Positions 5,775 through 10,374 of a stretch of DNA of 10,374 nucleotides are shown here, piece by piece; position 1 is the stretch's first letter; every line of letters begins with the position of its first letter. The notes beneath the pieces were generated by a model. That model saw only the letters and a program-made list of their open reading frames with translations, did no database searches and was not told where the DNA came from. Both the position numbers and the translations under genes were made by a program. Source of the DNA: PBB1 sp043738425 (GTDB lineage Bacteria; Pseudomonadota; Gammaproteobacteria; Burkholderiales; Burkholderiaceae_C); assembly GCA_043738425.1 (NCBI GenBank), contig JAYUGJ010000014.1, positions 1-10,374 of the forward strand, given 5' to 3'.

Positions 5775-6155
5775 TCAGCTCAAATGCGCACTCACCAGTT
5801 TCGTCATCTCGAACATCGACACCTGGGGCTTCTTGAAGATTTCCTTCAGCTTCGCGTCGGCATTGATGTTGGTGCGCTTGGCTGCGTCTTGCAGGTTGTG
5901 CGCCTTGATGTATTCCCACAGCTTCTTGGTGACCTCGGTGCGTGGCATCGGGGTTGAACCAATGATCGCGGCCAGTTGCGGGCTCGGTGTGACCGCTTTC
6001 ATGAACGCGGCGTTCGGTGAACGCTTGACGGCCGGCGCTGCGGTTTTCTTCGCTGCAGGTTTAGCGGCTGCGGTTTTTGTCGCAGCAGCTTTCGTTGCAG
6101 GAGCCGCTTTTTTCGCCGGGGCTGATTTGGCCGGAGCCTTTTTCGCAGTTGCCAT
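5775..6155 (-). CDS. SWIB/MDM2-domain protein with histone-H1-like basic tail
   Basis: A small, probably DNA-associated protein of 126 residues. Residues 1-45 form an Ala/Lys/Pro-rich tail with KKAPAK and AKPAAKK repeats, like histone H1 or AlgP tails. Residues about 50-125 are a SWIB domain (AVTPSPQLAAIIG, PRTEVTKKLWEYIKAHNLQD, then TNINADAKLKEIF and MFEMTKLVSAHL), the fold also found in MDM2 and chromatin-remodelling subunits. In bacteria its role is not well defined; nucleoid binding is an inference from the tail. The ATG at 6155 has a GGAGA ribosome-binding site about 9 bases upstream, just after an A/T homopolymer run. The gene stands alone between its own terminator and the spacer shared with the divergent holin-like gene. 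Confidence 0.93.
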   Translation of the reverse strand: MATAKKAPAKSAPAKKAAPATKAAATKTAAAKPAAKKTAAPAVKRSPNAAFMKAVTPSPQLAAIIGSTPMPRTEVTKKLWEYIKAHNLQDAAKRTNINADAKLKEIFKKPQVSMFEMTKLVSAHLS

Positions 6156-6525
6156 TTTCGTATTTCTCCATCAAAAAAAAGGGGCTGGTGGACAGGGCTG
6201 GTGGAGGGCCGCATGAGCTCTCGTCATCACAGCCTGCACGCGGGGCCGATCCTACTGCGTGCCCCCGGTGTTGAGAAGCAGGTTTCACAGCAGATGCGCG
6301 CATTCTTTCGGGCGTGCGTTCGGTTTGTTGTCCTCGCGTCACGTTGCCCGCTGGCTGGGTCGCCGCGCTGTTCGCCGCACTGTTCGTTGCACTGTTCGCA
6401 CCGGCGTGCCTTGGCGCGCGCTGCACAGCGCGCCGCGATGGGGTCGTTGGTTTGTGGTGGTGCCTGCAGACCAACACACGGCAACGGCAGCCGCAGGCCG
6501 CGCATGCGGCGGTTATTCTTCGCCG
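6156..6525. other. Spacer between the divergent SWIB and holin-like genes
   Basis: These 370 bases should hold promoters for both divergent genes, but I see no strong -35/-10 pair. They contain a run of eight or more A (after 6171), an 11-bp direct repeat GGGCTGGTGGA (6182-6192 and 6195-6205) and a 12-bp tandem repeat at 6365-6400. A 71-codon plus-strand frame from a GTG at 6314 ends in TGA 6527-6529, overlapping the ATG of the next gene. It contains a hydrophobic stretch but lacks a ribosome-binding site, so I do not call it a gene. Confidence 0.5.
6365..6400. repeat. 12-bp tandem repeat, three units
   Basis: GCGCTGTTCGCC, GCACTGTTCGTT and GCACTGTTCGCA follow each other without gaps. The 12-base period keeps one frame open, encoding the hydrophobic series ALFAALFVALFA on the plus strand. 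It lies 126 bases before the holin-like gene. Confidence 0.65.
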
Positions 6526-6882
6526 ATGAAAATCATCTTGCGTTGGTTGCTGCTGGCTGCAGCGTTGTTGCTGGTGGCTTATTTGTACCCCGGCGTATCG
6601 GTCACCAGCTTCACTGCGGCGCTGATTGCAGCGTTCGTGTTGGGCTTGTTCAACACGCTGCTGCGGCCGCTGTTGGTGCTGCTCACGCTGCCAGTCACGT
6701 TGATCACGTTGGGATTGTTTTTGTTCGTCATCAACGCGCTGATGTTTTATTTCGCCGCCCGGGTGTTGGACGGCTTCAACGTCAGCGGCTTCACCGCAGC
6801 GTTGATCGGCTCGATTCTTTACAGCCTGTGCGGCATGGTGATCGACGTCGCGATGGAGCGAATTTTTCCGCCGAAGTCCTGA
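6526..6882 (+). CDS. Phage-holin-4 superfamily (YvlD-like) membrane protein
   Basis: A small inner-membrane protein of 118 residues with four membrane spans (about 5-21, 26-46, 49-76 and 88-108). The middle part, NTLLRPLLVLLTLPVTLITLG, and the following LFLFVINALMF are the signature of the family annotated as 'phage holin family protein' or YvlD. Despite the name, these are chromosomal membrane proteins with no shown lysis role, and nothing phage-like surrounds this one. ATG 6526 was chosen because MKIILRWLL matches the usual N-terminus; the frame is open further upstream but without similarity. No Shine-Dalgarno sequence is visible, and an upstream frame ends in an ATGA overlap with this start. 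It converges on the M48 protease gene with 35 bases between. Confidence 0.88.
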   Translation: MKIILRWLLLAAALLLVAYLYPGVSVTSFTAALIAAFVLGLFNTLLRPLLVLLTLPVTLITLGLFLFVINALMFYFAARVLDGFNVSGFTAALIGSILYSLCGMVIDVAMERIFPPKS

Positions 6883-6917
6883 CGAGTCGGCCGCGTCGGC
6901 TGCCGATAGATCACCGC

Positions 6918-8918
6918 TCACACCGCCAGTTTTTCCGCCAGCAACTGCTTGCGCTCGGCCTCGATCGTGCGCAACCGCGAGTCGATCACCGAAGCTTCGA
7001 CAAAGTCGCCGGCTGCGCCATTTCCAGTGGCATTACCAGTGGCATTACCGGCGGCATTTCCAGTGGCACCGCCGACCGCGTTGCGCGACAAGCGCTGGCC
7101 CGCTCGCAAACGGTCAATCGCACCCGGCAAGTCGCCCAACGCATAACGCGACTCGGCCTCGGCACGCAGTGCACGCAGCCGCTGCCCCAGCTGCGCCGAC
7201 ACCCGCGCCAGCATCGCCCACGCCTCCGAATCAAGCGGGTAGCGCGTGACCCAGGTTTGCAGCGGGTCGGACTGCAGCCGCAGCAGTGCATCGCGGCGGA
7301 GCGGGTCGACGGTGGCCGCGCTGGTGGGCCATCCCGTAGCCGACGGTGCCAGCGCAATTTGTGCCGCAAGCAGCATCACCGGCCGCGACATCGTGGCCGC
7401 ATCCAACAGCAGCGGGCCGCCGCTTTTGAGCAGCGGTGCCAACGCGCTTTGCGCTTGCGCTGCATCGCCGCGGCGCAACATGGAATCGGCCTTCAACAAG
7501 CGCACTGCACGTTCGGCGCGCAGGTCCGGCGCGCCGGCCAACGCATCTGCGCCCGCCAGCTCGGCGGCTTTTTGCAGCGCCGCATCGCAGCGTGCCCAGT
7601 CGCGCAACAACGTCGACGCCAGCGCGCTGGAATAGGCATCGGCAAAACGCTGCCGGGTGGTCGTGGTGGTGGTTGCGGTGCTGGTTGCGGCGCTGGTTGT
7701 GGCGACAGCGCCGCCGCTTGCCGCGGCACTCGGCGCAACGCCAGCGCGGTTGTCGGCGCCGTTGTTGGCGCGGGCTGCCGTGCTGCCGCCCGCATCGGCT
7801 GACACACCCGCAGCCGCACCGCCTGACACACCCGCTGCAGCCGCACTGGCCGCCGCAGCAGCCGCACCGATCGCCGCATTGCCACCCGCCGCGCTGGCCG
7901 CGCCGAGGTTGTTGTCGAGCGCCTGCCAGCGGCGCAGCGCGTCGACGCGCGGGTCCATCAACACCCGCGCGCGGGCCAGCGCTGCGGTGTGCTCGAGTGC
8001 GCTGGGCGACGCACTGGTGCGCGCCGCCGGCGATCCAACACCGGCCACGCCGAGCCGCGAGCGGGCTTCGCCGATGCGTTCGGTGGTCAGCGGGTGGCTG
8101 CGCAAATACGGGTAACCGCCGCTGTCGTTCAAGCGCGACGACTGCTGCAGCCGTTCGAACATCGACGCCATGCCCGATGGCTGGAAACCCGCGCCCGCCA
8201 TGATCGAGCTGCCGATGCGGTCGGCCTCGCGTTCCATGTCGCGCGAAAAATTCAGCTGCCCCTGGATGCCCACCGCCTGGCCGCCGGTGATCAGCGCGCT
8301 GGCCGCGTCGCCGCTGCCGGAGCGGGTGGCCACCAGCACGCCCAGGATCATTGCCGCCGCACTGAGCAGGCTTTGTTTTTTGCTGTTGGCAAACCCGCGC
8401 GCAATGTGGCGCTGGTTGATGTGCGTCATTTCGTGCGCCAGCACCGACGCCAGCTCGTCGCGGGTTTGCGTGATCGCCATCAGCCCGAGGTGCACGCCGA
8501 CAAATCCGCCCGGCAACGCGAACGCATTGACGCTGCTGTCGCGGACCAAAAATGGCTCGTACGGAAAGCGCTGGTTCAAGTCGTCGCCGATGTCGCCTTG
8601 GCGCCGTGCCGACGCCAACAGCGGCTGCCAGATCGACTGCAGGTACTCGAGCAAGATCGCGTCGTCGAGGTAGTCCGGGTCGCGCCGTATGTCGCGCATG
8701 ATCGCGTCGCCCAGATGCCGCTCGGCACCGAGGTTGAAATCTTCCGACGCGGTGTCGCCCAGCGCAGGCAGATTTATTTGTGCATGTACCGGTGGTGCCA
8801 GCGCGGTGCTGCACAGCGCCGCGATCAGCGCGGTCGCAACCAGGCGGCGGGCGCGCCAGGCGTTAGATAGGGCTGCGGCGGGTGGGGCTGCGGGTTGGGT
8901 AAAACAAGGGCGGCTCAA
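6918..8918 (-). CDS. BepA-like periplasmic M48 metalloprotease with TPR-like C-terminus
   Basis: A zinc protease of the BepA/YfgC group, which helps assemble or degrade outer-membrane proteins in the periplasm. Numbering is from the TTG at 8918. A signal sequence with a long N-region ends near 46 (ALIAALCSTALAPPVHA). The zinc motif HEMTH is at 162-166, the third ligand E231 is in EREADRIG, and H275 in SHPLTTERI matches the regulatory histidine of BepA. About 341-421 is an Ala/Gly/Thr low-complexity insert. A TPR-like helical part follows, then a GNATG repeat (616-636) and a short helical tail. At 666 residues it is far longer than E. coli BepA (487). TTG is preferred because GGAGA lies 8 bases upstream; the GTG at 8933 (five codons longer) overlaps that site and has none of its own. 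It is divergent from moaC. Confidence 0.9.
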   Translation of the reverse strand: MSRPCFTQPAAPPAAALSNAWRARRLVATALIAALCSTALAPPVHAQINLPALGDTASEDFNLGAERHLGDAIMRDIRRDPDYLDDAILLEYLQSIWQPLLASARRQGDIGDDLNQRFPYEPFLVRDSSVNAFALPGGFVGVHLGLMAITQTRDELASVLAHEMTHINQRHIARGFANSKKQSLLSAAAMILGVLVATRSGSGDAASALITGGQAVGIQGQLNFSRDMEREADRIGSSIMAGAGFQPSGMASMFERLQQSSRLNDSGGYPYLRSHPLTTERIGEARSRLGVAGVGSPAARTSASPSALEHTAALARARVLMDPRVDALRRWQALDNNLGAASAAGGNAAIGAAAAAASAAAAGVSGGAAAGVSADAGGSTAARANNGADNRAGVAPSAAASGGAVATTSAATSTATTTTTTRQRFADAYSSALASTLLRDWARCDAALQKAAELAGADALAGAPDLRAERAVRLLKADSMLRRGDAAQAQSALAPLLKSGGPLLLDAATMSRPVMLLAAQIALAPSATGWPTSAATVDPLRRDALLRLQSDPLQTWVTRYPLDSEAWAMLARVSAQLGQRLRALRAEAESRYALGDLPGAIDRLRAGQRLSRNAVGGATGNAAGNATGNATGNGAAGDFVEASVIDSRLRTIEAERKQLLAEKLAV
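7024..7071. repeat. In-frame 12-bp tandem repeat in the M48 protease gene, four units
   Basis: On the plus strand the unit CCAGTGGCATTA occurs twice in perfect form (7024-7035, 7036-7047). Two diverged units follow (CCGGCGGCATTT, CCAGTGGCACCG). On the coding strand this gives repeats of Gly-Asn-Ala-Thr/Ala, forming a flexible linker before the C-terminal tail. Copy-number change would preserve the frame. Confidence 0.75.
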
Positions 8919-8926
8919 GTGCGCTT

Positions 8927-8931
8927 TCTCC
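8927..8931 (-). promoter_or_regulatory. Ribosome-binding site deciding the M48 protease start
   Basis: GGAGA on the minus strand lies 8 bases before TTG (8918-8916). The in-frame GTG at 8933-8931 overlaps this site and has no purine-rich stretch of its own, so TTG is the better supported start. Confidence 0.55.
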
Positions 8932-9036
8932 ACAAACGGTTCGGTGTGAGTGCGCGCATGTCGACGAGTTCAAACGCATCGAGCTGCCGCGCTACCTATG
9001 ATGCCAGTCTCGTTTTGCTGCCCTGATTGACCCACC

Positions 9037-9606
9037 ATGACCGCACCCGCCGACCCCGCCGCATTGCTGCAAACCGCCGACGGTGCGACGACGCTGCCGC
9101 CGGCATCTGCGTTGTCGCATTTCGATGCCGCGGGCCAGGCCCATATGGTCGATGTGTCGGCCAAAGCCGAGACCCACCGCACGGCGCGCGCCAGTGGTGA
9201 GATCCGCATGCTGCCCGCCACGCTGGCACTCATCCAAAGCGGCCACGCAAAAAAAGGCGATGTGCTCGGCGTGGCGCGCATCGCCGCCATTCAAGCCAGC
9301 AAACGCACCGCCGAGTTGATCCCGCTTTGCCACCCGCTACCGATCACCCGCGTGGTGGTCGACTTCGATATCGACCCGATTGCCAGCCGCGTGGTGTGCA
9401 CCGTGCAGGTTGAAACCCACGGCCGCACCGGCGTTGAAATGGAAGCGCTGACCGCAGTGCAAGTCGGCCTGCTCACCATCTACGACATGTGCAAAGCCGC
9501 CGACCGCGGCATGGTGATGGGCCAGATTCGCGTGCTCGAAAAGCACGGTGGGAAAAGCGGCGACTGGGTGGTGGTCAGCAGCGCCGGTGCCAGCGTCACC
9601 AAATAA
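9037..9606 (+). CDS. moaC: Cyclic pyranopterin monophosphate synthase MoaC
   Basis: With MoaA this cytoplasmic enzyme makes the first intermediate of molybdenum cofactor synthesis: it turns 3',8-cyclo-7,8-dihydro-GTP into cyclic pyranopterin monophosphate. The conserved core runs from SHFDAAGQAHMVDVSAK (27-43) through KKGDV, LIPLCHPL (94-101), GRTGVEMEALTA (129-140), TIYDMCKAADR (147-157) to GGKSGDW. By alignment with E. coli MoaC (offset 22), K73, H99, E134, E136, D150 and K153 keep the known active-site positions. There are 189 residues, about 22 more at the N-terminus than E. coli; this Ala/Pro-rich extension has no obvious function, and no later start fits. A TATGAT hexamer at 8997-9002 could be its -10 box, but no good -35 is present. 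It converges with the acyltransferase gene, 6 bases apart. Confidence 0.96.
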   Translation: MTAPADPAALLQTADGATTLPPASALSHFDAAGQAHMVDVSAKAETHRTARASGEIRMLPATLALIQSGHAKKGDVLGVARIAAIQASKRTAELIPLCHPLPITRVVVDFDIDPIASRVVCTVQVETHGRTGVEMEALTAVQVGLLTIYDMCKAADRGMVMGQIRVLEKHGGKSGDWVVVSSAGASVTK

Positions 9607-9612
9607 CCCGCA

Positions 9613-10272
9613 TCACAAAAACTCGAACCGGTCGCTGCGCACGCGGCGGCGGCGCGCCGGGTCGCCGGTGTAAATGCCCCACGGCTCGGTGTTGAGCTTG
9701 GCCACCGATGCGATGCCCAGCAGGGTTCCCTCGGCCAGCGCCACCTTGTCGTTGACCACGCAGTTCGCACTCAAGTAACTCCACGGCCCCACCGTGCAGC
9801 GCCCGCAAACAACCGCACCCGAGATCACGGTCGCGTGGTCACCGATCACGCTGTGGTGCCCCACATGCACGTTGCACCAAATGACGACGTTGTCGCCGAT
9901 ACGCCCGAACGGCTGCACATTGACGTGCTCGAGGATGAAGCAGTTTTCGCCCACGTCTCGGTGGCACACCACCGCTCGCGAGCTGATGTAGCTCACCATG
10001 CGGTAGCCCATTGCTTTGGCCGCCCGGTAAAAATGGGTACGCGTGCGGTTCATCGCGCGCCCGCTCATCGGCACAAAAAAATGAAAGTCCGCCGGTGGGT
10101 ATGTCTGCGCCACGTCTTCAAATGCCACCAGCGGCAAGCCGAACACCTGGTCGCAGGTTCTTTGATCGGCCGTCACGCAAAACGCCACCACTTCGTGCGG
10201 CGAATCATTGGTCAGGTAGTAGTGGGCTTGCTGGGCATAGTCACGCTGCCCAAAAATAATGACGCGGGCCAT
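9613..10272 (-). CDS. NeuD/PglD-like sugar O/N-acyltransferase with left-handed beta-helix
   Basis: A putative acetyl- or acyltransferase of 219 residues acting on a nucleotide-sugar or glycan precursor. Residues 1-90 form a small Rossmann-like substrate domain (MARVIIFGQRDYAQQAHYYL, later FHFFVPMS). Residues about 105-195 carry hexapeptide repeats (VGENCFILEHVNV, IGDNVVIWCNVHVGHHS, IGDHATVISGAVVCG, VGPWSYLSANCVV), which wind into a left-handed beta-helix and bind acetyl-CoA. The H139/H140 pair in HVGHHSVIGDH is the likely catalytic-histidine site, and IYTGDPARRR is the usual C-terminal motif of such enzymes. ATG 10272 is chosen because MARVIIFG begins the first beta strand; the frame extends to a TTG at 10335 with an Arg/Pro-rich sequence unlike the family. 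The substrate cannot be inferred without the upstream genes. Confidence 0.88.
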   Translation of the reverse strand: MARVIIFGQRDYAQQAHYYLTNDSPHEVVAFCVTADQRTCDQVFGLPLVAFEDVAQTYPPADFHFFVPMSGRAMNRTRTHFYRAAKAMGYRMVSYISSRAVVCHRDVGENCFILEHVNVQPFGRIGDNVVIWCNVHVGHHSVIGDHATVISGAVVCGRCTVGPWSYLSANCVVNDKVALAEGTLLGIASVAKLNTEPWGIYTGDPARRRRVRSDRFEFL

Positions 10273-10282
10273 GGGCAGACTT

Positions 10283-10374
10283 TCAATTGGTAGATGCAGC
10301 CGACACCTCGGCCGCGGTGATGGCGCAATCGCCAAGGAGTCGAGGCCACTCAGTGGCTGGGTTGCACATCATCA
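10283..10374 (-). CDS. Possible 3' end of an upstream gene, cut by the window edge
   Basis: On the minus strand one frame is open from the right edge to a TGA at 10285-10283, ending in ...LLGDCAITAAEVSAASTN. The stop lies 10 bases before the ATG of the acyltransferase, a spacing usual within operons. Only about 30 codons are visible and I recognise no family. The other open frame (to a TTG at 10335) is the upstream extension of the acyltransferase frame. Confidence 0.3.
   Translation of the reverse strand, partial: MMCNPATEWPRLLGDCAITAAEVSAASTN

Noticed and set aside
6526..6882. Prophage or lysis cassette because of the holin family name
   Set aside because: No endolysin, spanin or other phage gene is nearby, and YvlD-type proteins are ordinary chromosomal membrane proteins.
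6061..6921. Minus-strand frame of 286 codons rich in Gln and Arg
   Set aside because: It is antisense to the holin-like gene and overlaps the SWIB gene start; no domain is recognisable.
6201..7802. Long open frame of 533 codons on the plus strand
   Set aside because: It runs across the holin-like gene and antisense to the M48 protease gene. The product is Arg/Gln/His-rich without family resemblance, which is a typical shadow of high-GC coding DNA.
7231..8814. Minus-strand frame of 527 codons
   Set aside because: It is a shifted frame of the M48 protease gene; the other frame carries HEMTH and the signal sequence.
8969..9002. Promoter for moaC with TATGAT as the -10 box
   Set aside because: The nearest -35-like hexamer (TTCAAA) is 22 bases away, outside the usual spacing, so it is mentioned only with the gene.
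10273..10335. Longer acyltransferase start at TTG 10335
   Set aside because: The extra 21 residues are Arg/Pro-rich and precede the natural first beta strand; ATG 10272 fits the family.

Overview
The window looks like chromosomal DNA of a high-GC betaproteobacterium of the order Burkholderiales, probably Comamonadaceae or a close relative. The clues are an alanine/lysine-tailed SWIB protein, a YbdK-type ligase followed by a CPA2-like antiporter, a BepA-like M48 protease divergent from moaC, and at 952-1006 an intergenic sequence that I recognise from memory as resembling an interspersed repeat of Comamonadaceae genomes. No genus can be assigned from this sequence.

Left part (1-2880), accessory in character: a RES/Xre toxin-antitoxin pair (antitoxin cut by the window edge, toxin at 424-888); the repeat-like spacer; then two 3'-terminal fragments of uvrA joined head-to-head at position 1361-1363. 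The fragments form an inverted repeat with two 279-bp arms around a 48-bp spacer. They differ at about 17% of bases, mostly synonymously over the first 65 codons, so they derive from two different uvrA genes. Next comes an orphan AAA-type ATPase on the minus strand with a good promoter placed so close to its GTG that the mRNA may be leaderless.

Middle part (2907-6882): a tight minus-strand pair, a membrane CPA2-like antiporter (5237-4038) and a YbdK carboxylate-amine ligase (4034-2907), separated by 3 bases. Upstream is a 537-base gene-free stretch with a 15-bp tandem repeat, a perfect 18-bp palindrome, an 11-bp tandem array and a strong intrinsic terminator. The terminator ends the minus-strand SWIB gene (6155-5775). 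A second gene-free stretch (6156-6525) separates SWIB from a plus-strand four-helix membrane protein of the phage-holin-4 family.

Right part (6918-10374), housekeeping: a BepA-like periplasmic M48 metalloprotease with an unusual low-complexity insert, divergent from moaC (molybdenum cofactor synthesis). MoaC converges with a NeuD/PglD-like hexapeptide acyltransferase, and a possible upstream reading frame of that acyltransferase runs off the right edge.

The most unusual items are the head-to-head uvrA junction, the ligase-antiporter operon whose transporter lacks the usual acidic ion-binding residue, and the many short tandem repeats of 11-15 bp inside and between genes. I did not find a clear new multi-gene defence or mobile system.
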